Part shown: positions 1-9,992 of the stretch, piece by piece
Layout of the letters: each line of letters begins with the position of its first letter
Numbering within the stretch: the first letter of the stretch is position 1
Assembly (NCBI GenBank): GCA_964019135.1
Contig: OZ025256.1
Span: 18,545,911 to 18,609,910, forward strand
DNA: 64,000 nt
Reading direction: 5' to 3'
Origin: Arenicola marina
Lineage: Eukaryota > Annelida > Polychaeta > Arenicolidae
Program-made: the position numbers and the translations under genes
Notes under the pieces: model-generated
The model's input: only the letters and a program-made list of their open reading frames with translations
What the model was told of the DNA's origin: nothing
The model's database searches: none

Positions 1-1566
1 CAGTGATGTCGATACCAATGCAGTGATGTCGATACCAAAACAGTGATGTCGATACCAATGCAGTGATGTCGATACCAAAACAGTGATGTCGATACCAATA
101 TAGTGATGTCGATACCAATACAGTGATGTCGATACCAATACAGTGATGTCGATACCAAAACAGTGATGTCGATACCAATGCAGTGATGTCGATACCAAAA
201 CAGTGATGTCGATACCAATACAGTGATGTCGATACCAATACAGTGATGTCGATACCAATACAGTGATGTCGATACCAATACAGTGATGTCGATACCAATA
301 CAGTGATGCCGATACCAATACAGTGATGTCGATACCAATACAGTGATGTCGATACCAATACAGTGATGTCGATACCAAAACAGTGATGTCGATACCAAAA
401 CAGTGATGTCGATACCAATGCAGTGATGTCGATACCAAAACAGTGATGTCGATACCAATGCAGTGATGTCGATACCAAAACAGTGATGTCGATACCAATA
501 CAGTGATGTCGATACCAAAACAGTGATGTCGATACCAAAACAGTGATGTCGATACCAAAACAGTGATGTCGATACCAATAGAGCGATGTCGATACCAATA
601 CAGTGATGTCGATACCAAAACAGTGATGTCGATACCAATACAGCGATGTCGATACCAAAACAGTGATGTCGATACCAAAACAGTGATGTCGATACCAATA
701 CAGTGATGTCGATACCAATAGAGCGATGTCGATACCAAAACAGTGATGTCGATACCAATACAGTGATGTCGATACCAATGCAGTGATGTCGATACCAAAA
801 CAGTGATGTCGATACCAATGCAGTGATGTCGATACCAAAACAGTGATGTCGATACCAATACAGTGATGTCGATACCAATACAGTGATGTCGATACCAAAA
901 CAGTGATGTCGATACCAATACAGCGATGTCGATACCAAAACAGTGATGTCGATACCAAAACAGTGATGTCGATACCAATACAGTGATGTCGATACCAATA
1001 GAGCGATGTCGATACCAAAACAGTGATGTCGATACCAATACAGTGATGTCGATACCAATACAGTGATGTCGATACCAATAGTGATGTCGATACCAAAACA
1101 GTGATGTCGATACCAATAGAGCGATGTCGATACCAAAACAGTGATGTCGATACCAATAGTGATGTCGATACCAATAGTGATGTCGATACCAATACAGTGA
1201 TGTCGATACCAAAACAGTGATGTCGATACCAATAGTGATGTCGATACCAATACAGTGATGTCGATACCAATAGTGATGTCGATACCAAAACAGTGATGTC
1301 GATACCAATACAGTGTGTCGATACCAAAACAGTGATGTCGATACCAATAGTGATGTCGATACCAATACAGTGATGTCGATACCAATACAGTGATGTCGAT
1401 ACCAATAGTGATGTCGATACCAAAACAGCGATGTCGATACCAATAGTGATGTCGATACCAAAACAGTGATGTCGATACCAAAACAGTGATGTCGATACCA
1501 ATAGTGATGTCGATACCAATGCAGTGATGTCGATACCAATAGTGATGTCGATACCAAAACAGTGAT
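1..1566. repeat. 20-bp minisatellite array (about 80 units)
   Basis: Head-to-tail copies of cagtgatgtcgataccaata run from the window edge, so the array may continue to the left. The last two bases vary between ta, aa and tg, and a few units start gagcg or cagcg. From about 1078 on, 17-bp units lacking one ACA are mixed in. Units 601-760 are repeated exactly at 881-1040, a 280-bp higher-order shift. No spacers, so this is not CRISPR-like. No coding sense. Confidence 0.97.
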
Positions 1567-3400
1567 GAATTAATTTTGCAACTTTGTATTAACTTTTATA
1601 GCGTATAGCCCCCCCCCCACCCCACTCCAAGTTACATGGTTCATTTTGTAATTGCCCGTGTCTAACCGATTCGGATCGCAAATCGTCATACAAACCACAT
1701 GGTATTCTGTCAATTACATGTTGTCAATTGCTATACTGTTATCGCGCACGCTTACACATCAAGGAAATAGCTACCATACCTGAATACCACACGTCAATAC
1801 GGAGCGATGGAGCGACTTGCCGCTTGCCTCGCCCATGCAGTACACAGAGTGTGTGAACCATGTTGTACATGGGAAGCACCACCACCACCAACACCAGACA
1901 GACCGGCCGAGGGTGTTTAAACATTTATCATGACAAATAGGACAACACATCCCTTTTAGTGGTCCGTAATACTACACATCAACAGGCCATAATAATTCTC
2001 GACCCAGCTGTGACGGGCGACCACCCCGCAGCAACATGGATCACTCTCCTGGTTAGGCGCGGGCCGCCGCGAGGGGGCGTTTCTGCGCTGACAGCCGAGT
2101 GGGTGTGTTTGTTATAACGTGGCCCCCGCTCCCTGACGTGCTGACCGCAGGTGGACGCCAGGTTTGCCTCTACAGGACGACACACAGGGGGGCGGGATGG
2201 CTCTACAGAACAGCCTATAGGAGGGCGGGATGGCTTCACATGACAACCTAAAGGGCGTGTTGGTGACGGTCATATCATGACGTCGTCAGCTACAAAACGT
2301 CACGCATATCTCGGCACGGCGACATCGCCCCCGAGGTGGCAGCACCTTCGCCAGTGATATTTTGGTAACGACACCGGCCGGGGAAGTACCAATATTAATT
2401 GTGTGGCGCGCAATGAAAGTACTGATACAGCTGGAGCAGCATCCAATTGCTTTTTTTGATTATATACGTGATGATTTAAGGTTACTGGGGCGATGTTTTA
2501 CACACAATTCACAAGCTGTTGCTCGCGGAAACAGTCAGCTTTTTAGTAATTAAGCGGCCTCACTGGGAACCAAGTATGTTAGAAGCATCCCGATGTGTGG
2601 TCATACAGCGGAATCAACGCAATAACCCTGTGGGATCATTCAGACTTAATCAGGAAAGCACTTGGCAACACGCGACGGTCACATATCGTGGAGTACATGG
2701 CGGACATGCTGGTTACCCCCCTAGCCGTGGAGACAGTTACCATGACTACTGCATGAATTGCCCTGGCGCCGTGTGACCGAAGCACGGATGCTAGGACCAG
2801 TTTATCCCGGACACGACGGCGAGTGTTCCATCCAGTCTCATGGATGTGTTTCAATGCGTAGGCAGCTGTCAACCGATGGAGTAAAATGCGATACTTCCGA
2901 AAATGAATGACGATGGAGATGGATAAAAAGTAAGTCTACAGTGGAATTAACGCCAGGCAGTCATGGCCGCCATTTAATCACGCGACGGAAAGAATAGACG
3001 TCAATTACCCGCAATTGAACATATTTTGGGTGAAGTGAATTAAACACTGGGAAACTTGGGAAAGGCTGTTGTGAAATGACAACAAAGAACACCTCACGTC
3101 GCCAGGAATTGATCAAGGACCAATGACGGAGGACAACACGGGATATCCCCTAGTCACACCAGCGAGCAGTGCGCCATACACGCCAGGGACACGGTAGGAG
3201 GGGGAGAGGGGGGGGGGGGAGTCCTATAGGGGGTCACAGCTCTCACGCTCATCTTCACTGACCGCCGCTTACCCACGATCCACTCGTGTGGACAGGGCAA
3301 AACAGTTCCTGGCTGCCGTCCCCGTCTCCCCCTCAAACCAATCCAGGTTTGTGGTCGCGTTGTGAACTCCTGTGAGCGGGTCAAGCTCATCACCCGTGAG
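1567..3400. other. Intergenic, no recognised gene
   Basis: Only short open frames occur here and none shows a recognisable domain or convincing splice structure. A small imperfect duplication around 2160-2240 (ggcgggatggct twice) is the only local structure I noticed. Confidence 0.5.
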
Positions 3401-3404
3401 ACTA

Positions 3405-3500
3405 TATGCCAGCTGGTTGGGCTGGCTGGCTGGCTGGCTGCCTGGCCGACTGCCTGGCTGGTTGGGCTGGCTGGTCGGCTGCCTGGCTGGCTGGCTGCAG
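3405..3500. repeat. GGCT-rich simple repeat
   Basis: Imperfect run of ggctggctgcctggct-like tetranucleotide multiples. The frames through it (GWLAGWLA-like) are low-complexity artefacts. Confidence 0.85.
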
Positions 3501-3628
3501 TCACGGCGTACAGCCAACAGGAACACGTGCAAGGGTCCCGGGCCCCCTCAACAGCCGTGAAATGCATGCAGGTTATTCCATACCATTGACAGCGAGCGCC
3601 ATTGACTTACGTGTCGTCATGAAACTAT

Positions 3629-3830
3629 CACCCGGAGCGCAGTAAGGCGGTCCCATATAACACCGGGAGCGCTGTAAGGCGGTCCCATTATAACACCCGG
3701 AGCGCTGTAAGGCGGTCCCATTATAACACCCGGAGCGCTGTAAGGCGGTCCCATTATAACACCCGGAGCGCTGTAAGGCAATCCCATTATAACACCCGGA
3801 GCGCTGTAAGGCAGTTCCATTATAACAGCA
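3629..3830. repeat. 33-bp minisatellite (about 6 units)
   Basis: About six copies of a 33-bp unit containing ggagcgctgtaaggcggtcc followed by cattataacaccc. The later units diverge slightly (ggcaatcc, ggcagttcc). Confidence 0.9.
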
Positions 3831-4179
3831 AGGTTAGTTACGTTCAAGTTCCTGTCTTGATGGCATAGCGACTGCTACCGCTCATTCTATTCCAAACGGC
3901 AACAAAATAGGATATCAAGGAGATATTTTGATATATCGTCTTGGAGAGATGACATGTTGGAGGACAAGAAGCTCCTTCGTTGCTCCGCTTCCCATCATCG
4001 CTCGTCACTCTGTCGTATGTACGTGTCACTTAAGAATCGTTGTCTGGTCAGCAATGCGTATGACGCTCCAGATGATAATAGGAACGCCAGTTGACGCTCA
4101 ATATAGGCATAGAGATCTCTCAATACACGCGGGACACGACCGATCCATACTCCGACATTAGCCACGCTTGATTCTTTTT

Positions 4180-4385
4180 CCTTAATCGTTAGTATGAAAT
4201 TGAAGGTACAGGTGCTAATCTCTGAAACTGACAAGAAAGTGCCATGCTGCATTGTTTGTCCGACTTGTTTGTCCGACATAACGCACGTGGGAGAGCTTTT
4301 CTTCACCACATGATTGGATAAATTATTTAAAGTAACGGTGACGTCAGTGAATGAGTGACAGCCTGGATCGGTCTATTGGGATACC
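4180..4385 (-). repeat. Interspersed repeat, inverted partner of 58470-58725
   Basis: Contains tgtttgtccgacttgtttgt, a TGACGTCA site and a stretch ending in cctggatcggtct. The reverse complement of all these blocks appears in the same order at 58470-58725, so both are copies of one dispersed element. This copy ends about 40 bp before the start codon of the PH-domain gene and so lies in its presumed promoter. Confidence 0.75.
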
Positions 4386-4426
4386 AGATGTGTTTTTTGT
4401 TTGCTCACTAGCCGTCAGTCGGCGCC

Positions 4427-7411
4427 ATGATCGTTCACGGCCGTGACGACCAGGGTGTCCTGCAGGCCGGCTACCTCTGGAAACAGGCGCGCGGAGCGCT
4501 CAAGGCCTGGAAGCCGTATTACTTCGTCTTGAGTCGCGTGTGTCTCCTCGTCTACCGGAAGCAGCCAGAGGGCCTCGCCGGAAGTCACCCCAAGTTCAAA
4601 CTGGAGCTGAGCGACCTTCACCGTGCCGAGACTATGGACGTCGGGGGCGGCGATGGCGGCGGGAAGCCCGGGAAGGGGGTCAGTAGGCTGTGCAAGCGGC
4701 TGACGGTAGTGCCCCTGGTGGGGCCGCCATGGGTGCTGAAGGCCCATGATGGGCGGGAGGCGCGGGAGTGGGCCGCCAGACTGTCGGACGCCATTGACGT
4801 CAGCGGCAGACGACGCCAGGTGCACGTGGAGCTCAAGCGCGCGTCCTTCAAGCGCCACGTGGAACAGAATCTCCAGGACAAGCTGCGGTTCTTTAATAAC
4901 GCCGCCCCCAGGGGGCAGTGGCCGGCTCTCAAGGTCACCTATTTGAGGAGGGTGGCGTCCTGCGAGTCAGTCGTAAGTTCAAAAGCGGCGGCGACAAGCT
5001 CTGGTGAAATGGCTCCGTCCGAGATGCTGCGTCAAAGTGACAGGCAGAAGGCCGCGTCGCTAGAAGAACTGTCAACGACACCCCACGTGAGTCATGTGAG
5101 TCCCAGGCGAAACAGGCGACATGACTGGAACGGCATTTTGCAGGACGATTTTGTCATGTGGGCTGACAAAGTTCCGAACAAATCCTTTGAACAATGTATT
5201 TCAGTGACGTCACCTCCCGACGCCTCGACTCGGACCGGATACAGGACCTCGGTGACGTCACCACCAGACGGCGTGACACGGACCGGATACAGGACCTCGA
5301 TGACGTCACCACCAGACGGCGTGACACGGACCGGATACAGGACCTCGGTGACGTCACCACCAGACGGCGTGACACGGACCGGATACAGGACCTCAGTGAC
5401 GTCACCTCCGATTGGTCGGCCTCTTGTCCCAGTGCCCCGATGGTCCCTCCGCTTCAAGGGGCTCCCTCCCCGACCCCCCTTCCCCCGCGGCGGCCCGCGA
5501 CTGCTCCACCGCCCGCTGCGGCGACCCCACTCCACCCTGTGTGTGGTGCCCGAGGAGGTCAGTCCCCACCCTGACGAGAGAGAGGGTGTCACCCCCTGTA
5601 ACAACCAGTCTCTGAACGAGACTCACAAACTGTACCGACAATATCACTCAGAGGAAATACTAAACAGACCATACCCGACGGAAATGTCAAATTCAAACAT
5701 ATCCACCCGTTGCTATGACGACGATGCACGCCCACGAGAATGTTTCTATAGTGTCGAGGATGACCGCAAGGGCGGAGGATTTCAGGGTTATTGCAGGAAA
5801 CCAGGTTCTCCGATAGCCAACCACCGGGTCCGAGGCCGCGACAGCGATGGTTACCATGACGACCGTTGTCACAACAGCTCACGGAACAGCCACGGCACGA
5901 TGGAAGGCACCTGGCTCCCTGTACATAGACTCTCCGATGCCGCCTCCTCAAGGCGAACGTCCGGTTCTAACAGTGATGGCGACAGTCGCTCGGCGGGCGC
6001 CAAGCTACGGTCGAGAAGTTTCAGTGAGAGTAGCAACGAGCATAGCAGCGAGAGCGGAAGCGAAGAGGTCACGCGAAGGTCGCCAGAAGGTCAGTCGACG
6101 AAGCAGGTGTCATATGAAGGTCAGTTTGCGGGACGCCAAAGGTCATCAATTGGAAGTCTGAGGTCATCACAGGGTCAGTTAACGACACGAGATTATTCTC
6201 TGAAAGAACAGGCGACGAGAACGCAGTCACATTCGCCTTGGAATGAACGCCACGATTGTCATTGGGCTGGTGACGGGGAGTTTAGGCGTCCGCCAAGCAC
6301 CCCCCGCCACCACAGTTACAGAGGCCCGATCTCTGACCCCCATGCGACCTCTATACTCACAGGCTGTCCAAATGGCAAGGATCTGGATGTAAGACGTCTT
6401 AGAGCAAACTCCGAAGCAAACCACTTTAGGTTGATCTCTACGGACCTGGATATGGAGGGAGACTTCTCTGGCGGCTACGGACATGTGCCACCTGGCGGCG
6501 GCGCACTGAGGTCTGACCAGCGTGTGCCCCCTGGCGGCGGCGCACTGAGATCTGACCAGCGTGTGCCACCTGGCGGCGGCGCTCTGAGGTCTGACCAGCG
6601 TGTGCCACCTGGCGGCGGCGCACTGAGGTCTGACCAGCGTGTGCCACCTGGCGGCGGCGCTCTGAGGTCTGACCAGCGTGTGCCACCTGGCGGCGGCGCA
6701 CTGAGGTCTGACCAGCGTGTGCCACCTGGCGGCGGCGCACTGAGGTCTGACCAGCGTGTGCCACCTGGCGGCGGCGCACTGAGGTCTGACCAGCGTGTGC
6801 CACCTGGCGGCGGCGCCCTGAGGTCTGACCAGCGTGTGCCACCTGGCGGCGGCGCACTGAGGTCTGACCAGCGTGTGCCACCTGGCGGCGGCGCACTGAG
6901 GCCTGACCAGCATATCACCGGAAGTGGTCTTCAACTGATCTTCGACTCCCCGGTGTCTCGTAAATCCCTGTTCCGGTACGAAGTGGAAACTGAGAGCGAA
7001 GCTCGGCAGCGGGACTCGCTAGGCGACGACACTGTCGATGACGTCACAGTCGATAAAACATTTTTCCTACGCTACACGTGCAGTCCCCACGTGGGCAGAA
7101 ACGCTACGAGAGACCGTGCGGCTAGCCGCGTGGATGGTTACCATGGCCACGTGAACATGATGCCTAATTGCCATGGAGATGTAAAGTCACATGGTAAAAC
7201 TGGTTATTATGATAACTCGACTAACGAGAGCAATGGCGGCCACCACGCTGGTACAGGCCGCCAGTTATACAGCACTGGAGGTTCCGACTCTGAGAACCCT
7301 AGACACACACAGCGGTACAAAGACACGGCGCGCTTCTCTTTCCGCTCCCGTTGGGACAGACTCAGTCGCCAGGCGGCGCCGCACGAAGCGGGCACTGGTC
7401 TTCAATCATAA
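4427..7411 (+). CDS. PH-domain protein with two coding minisatellites
   Basis: A single open frame of 994 codons starting in a good context (gcgccATGa). Residues about 10-125 look like a pleckstrin homology domain: GYLWKQ at the first strand, KPYYFVLSRVCLLVYRK over the next strands, and a C-terminal helix with the near-invariant tryptophan (EAREWAARL). PH domains usually bind phosphoinositides or protein partners at membranes. The rest has no domain I recognise and is Ser/Arg-rich (SRSFSESSNEHSSESGSE). Two in-frame tandem repeats interrupt it: 16-residue units at about residues 259-328 and eleven 13-residue units (VPPGGGALRSDQR) at 687-829. An AATAAA lies 100 nt after the stop. The frame may be one exon, or the 3' part may be read through an unrecognised intron. 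The PH call is firm; the orthology is not. Confidence 0.75.
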   Translation: MIVHGRDDQGVLQAGYLWKQARGALKAWKPYYFVLSRVCLLVYRKQPEGLAGSHPKFKLELSDLHRAETMDVGGGDGGGKPGKGVSRLCKRLTVVPLVGPPWVLKAHDGREAREWAARLSDAIDVSGRRRQVHVELKRASFKRHVEQNLQDKLRFFNNAAPRGQWPALKVTYLRRVASCESVVSSKAAATSSGEMAPSEMLRQSDRQKAASLEELSTTPHVSHVSPRRNRRHDWNGILQDDFVMWADKVPNKSFEQCISVTSPPDASTRTGYRTSVTSPPDGVTRTGYRTSMTSPPDGVTRTGYRTSVTSPPDGVTRTGYRTSVTSPPIGRPLVPVPRWSLRFKGLPPRPPFPRGGPRLLHRPLRRPHSTLCVVPEEVSPHPDEREGVTPCNNQSLNETHKLYRQYHSEEILNRPYPTEMSNSNISTRCYDDDARPRECFYSVEDDRKGGGFQGYCRKPGSPIANHRVRGRDSDGYHDDRCHNSSRNSHGTMEGTWLPVHRLSDAASSRRTSGSNSDGDSRSAGAKLRSRSFSESSNEHSSESGSEEVTRRSPEGQSTKQVSYEGQFAGRQRSSIGSLRSSQGQLTTRDYSLKEQATRTQSHSPWNERHDCHWAGDGEFRRPPSTPRHHSYRGPISDPHATSILTGCPNGKDLDVRRLRANSEANHFRLISTDLDMEGDFSGGYGHVPPGGGALRSDQRVPPGGGALRSDQRVPPGGGALRSDQRVPPGGGALRSDQRVPPGGGALRSDQRVPPGGGALRSDQRVPPGGGALRSDQRVPPGGGALRSDQRVPPGGGALRSDQRVPPGGGALRSDQRVPPGGGALRPDQHITGSGLQLIFDSPVSRKSLFRYEVETESEARQRDSLGDDTVDDVTVDKTFFLRYTCSPHVGRNATRDRAASRVDGYHGHVNMMPNCHGDVKSHGKTGYYDNSTNESNGGHHAGTGRQLYSTGGSDSENPRHTQRYKDTARFSFRSRWDRLSRQAAPHEAGTGLQS
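5203..5410 (+). repeat. 48-bp coding minisatellite with CRE site
   Basis: About four and a half copies of a 48-bp unit encoding TSVTSPPDGVTRTGYR. Each unit carries gTGACGTCAc, a perfect CREB/ATF-type palindrome. The period is a multiple of three, so copy-number change keeps the frame. Confidence 0.9.
6485..6913 (+). repeat. 39-bp coding minisatellite (11 units)
   Basis: Eleven nearly identical 39-bp units encode VPPGGGALRSDQR; the last reads ALRPDQH. Changes between units are mostly silent third-position ones (gca/gct/gcc), and 39 is divisible by three, so length change is tolerated in frame. Confidence 0.95.
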
Positions 7412-7511
7412 CTTCCGGTCGAACAATAAGTAATAGTTTGATTATCATTGTATTCCTGTTGGTTTAATAAGTGGATATACATGTATAGAAGATATTATAC
7501 CATGTATGTTC

Positions 7512-7517
7512 AATAAA
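7512..7517 (+). terminator. Polyadenylation signal AATAAA
   Basis: AATAAA 100 nt downstream of the stop codon of the PH-domain gene, in AT-rich sequence. It is consistent with the 3' end of that gene. Confidence 0.6.
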
Positions 7518-7980
7518 ATATAATGAAAAGCAATGCCGCAAAGACTACATAAATAAATTTGATTTATTACAGTATGCGAATACACGTTATACACTGTTGG
7601 GACCATTATGAAAGACACATCGCTCTGTCGTCTAACACATTGCATTTTGATATCCTAGTCTGACGTGGCAGATACTCGCTGAACTTTACTCAATTAACGA
7701 GTGTAACGTTATGGACCATAATGCAACAGTTACTTTAATAGATCATAATTATAACAAAGTGTAAACAACAACCGCTGCCTTGTAATATCCAGGAGTAGCT
7801 AATTGGTAATTTACATAAATATCACAGACCTTTAATTAGCTTTCTTCTAAATGAATTCGATATTCTTTATCAACTATGTAGAGGTGAAGTACTGAAAATG
7901 AGACAGTCGTTGTTTTCTACAATTATTATTTGCACAATATTATTACGTTTTTTTTTTTTTTAATATAAACTTTATTTATT
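7518..7980. other. Intergenic AT-rich, nothing recognised
   Basis: AT-rich sequence with a T-run near 7948-7960. No coding frame or repeat recognised. Confidence 0.5.
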
Positions 7981-7989
7981 TCACGAGGT

Positions 7990-9047
7990 TGACAGCAGCG
8001 AATTCTCATATTGATGTTCACAACAAACGTTGGTTGTATATTCAGGAAGCTTTAACCACTTCTGGTCATATCGCGTCAATGGGAGACGGAAGGATTGGTT
8101 GGTTGTATATTCAGGAAGCTTTAACCACTTCTGGTCATATCGCGTCAATGGGAGACGGAAGGATTGGTTGGTTGTATATTCAGGACGCTTTAACCACTTC
8201 TGGTCATATCGCGTCAATGGGAGACGGAAGGATTGGTTGGTTGTATATTCAGGACGCTTTAACCACTTCTGGTCATATCGCGTCAATGGGAGACGGAAGG
8301 ATTGGTCGGTTGTATATTCAGGACGCTTTAACCACTTCTGGTCATATCGCGTCAATGGGAGACGGAAGGATTGGTTGGTTGTATATTCAGGAAGCTTTAA
8401 CCACTTCTGGTCATATCGCGTCAATGGGAGACGGAAGGATTGGTTGGTTGTATATTCAGGAAGCTTTAACCACTTCTGGTCATATCGCGTCAATGGGAGA
8501 CGGAAGGATTGGTTGGTTGTATATTCAGGAAGCTTTAACCACTTCTGGTCATATCGCGTCAATGGGAGACGGAAGGATTGGTTGGTTGTATATTCAGGAC
8601 GCTTTAACCACTTCTGGTCATATCGCGTCAATGGGAGACGGAAGGATTGGTTGGTTGTATATTCAGGAAGCTTTAACCACTTCTGGTCATATCGCGTCAA
8701 TGGGAGACGGAAGGATTGGTTGGTTGTATATTCAGGACGCTTTAACCACTTCTGGTCATATCGCGTCAATGGGAGACGGAAGGATTGGTCGGTTGTATAT
8801 TCAGGACGCTTTAACCACTTCTGGTCATATCGCGTCAATGGGAGACGGAAGGATTGGTTGGTTGTATATTCAGGAAGCTTTAACCACTTCTGGTCATATC
8901 GCGTCAATGGGAGACGGAAGGATTGGTTGGTTGTATATTCAGGACGCTTTAACCACTTCTGGTCATATCGCGTCAATGGGAGACGGAAGGATTGGTTGGT
9001 TGTATATTCAGGACGCTTTAACCACTTCTGGTCATATCGCGTCAATG
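7990..9047. repeat. 69-bp minisatellite grown from a SINE tail
   Basis: About 15 copies of a 69-bp unit with ttgtatattcaggaagcttt and tcatatcgcgtcaatgggag. The same sequence is the 3' tail of the SINE copies at 22798 and 54084, and the last unit here runs directly into a SINE body, so the array is an amplified SINE tail. The period is 23 codons, which leaves frames of more than 350 codons open on both strands; these are not genes. Confidence 0.93.
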
Positions 9048-9248
9048 GGAGAACGAATGGAGAGTGGAGCCATGTCCCCGGGGTAAACCCCTACTCTTTG
9101 CGTAGAAGAACATGGGATATTTATCCTGCGACCACACCGACATGGCCACAGCGGGGCTCGAACCACCGATCCACGTGCCGTTAGGCTCTCGGGTGGCCAG
9201 AGCACTCATGGCTAGCGCTCTAACCCACTGAGCTATCGAGGCGGCCCC
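9020..9248 (-). mobile_element. tRNA-derived SINE, full head
   Basis: On the minus strand the element begins GGCCGCCTCGATAGCTCAG, with an A-box (TAGCTCAGTGGGTTAGAGCG) and a B-box (GGTTCGAGCCC). Then come GTGGCCATGTC, GCAAAGAGTAGGGG and CCCCGGGGACATGG body blocks shared by all copies in the window. The tail merges into the 69-bp array. Five related copies or fragments occur in this window. Confidence 0.88.
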
Positions 9249-9992
9249 CGTTATTATTAGTATCTCATTATATTGTGCGTTATGGCAAATCTTAACACAA
9301 TCGACGTACATGAGACGGGATCCAGCTCATACGGGTACTTGACGGTGCAAACCTTATATTGAGGGACTCTTACACACAGAAATATAACTCCAGCGAGACA
9401 TCTATTACCAAACACCCATCCAGATAGGTCTAACAAAACTCAAGGTTATCAATCCCACCCCATTTAATTAACACATGCCAATTACTTCATGCGGTTCCAC
9501 TTCTGAGGATTGTGACGATTTATTCGCCTACCTGAAGCGGAAGAGGAGGCGCAGAAACAACACGTGACGCATTAAGGCCGTTGAACATAACTTGCACCGT
9601 TAAAATAAATATCACTTAATATATAATTAATGACATTTAGTGAAGAGTTCCGTTATTTCCGTCAGTAATAGACCTCGTGTGAGTGACTTCACCCATCCCG
9701 CCATTCCCTGCAGGAGTGAAGCTGTGCTACCATATCGTCACCGCCATCGCTAATATACCGTGAGCCCGTACCATAACCCAGAACACATTACAATAACAAA
9801 CAGGAGCAAAGACATTATGCATTCCTCGCACATCATGTACGAAAATACAGCTAACAAAATATACATCTGAGACAGGAAAACCTGACGGATAAAACCTGTA
9901 TTGAAATATATATATATAAGATTCATATACGAGGCACCAGTTTGCTTGAGAACGCGAGACAAATGCTACATTTGACGATGACCACGACCCTC
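9249..9992. other. Putative 3' UTR/flank of the SLC22A18-like gene
   Basis: No coding frame. On the minus strand an AATAAA lies at 9519-9524, about 470 nt past the transporter stop codon, and could end its transcript. A short (TA)n tract lies near 9908. Confidence 0.45.

Noticed and set aside
1-1566. CRISPR-like array
   Set aside because: No spacers, contiguous 20-bp units, eukaryotic context.
4415-4858. 147-codon antisense frame
   Set aside because: Opposite the PH domain, whose conserved motifs are on the plus strand.
6227-6934. Antisense frames through the 39-bp repeat
   Set aside because: Shadow of the PH-domain frame; the sense frame continues with non-repetitive coding sequence on both sides.
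7981-9184. Frames of 354-384 codons on both strands
   Set aside because: Products of a 69-bp (23-codon) tandem unit derived from a SINE tail; no independent coding evidence.
9200-9248. tRNA gene on the minus strand
   Set aside because: The tRNA-like head is part of a repeated SINE with an over-long region between A and B boxes and a fused body; it is not a functional tRNA.
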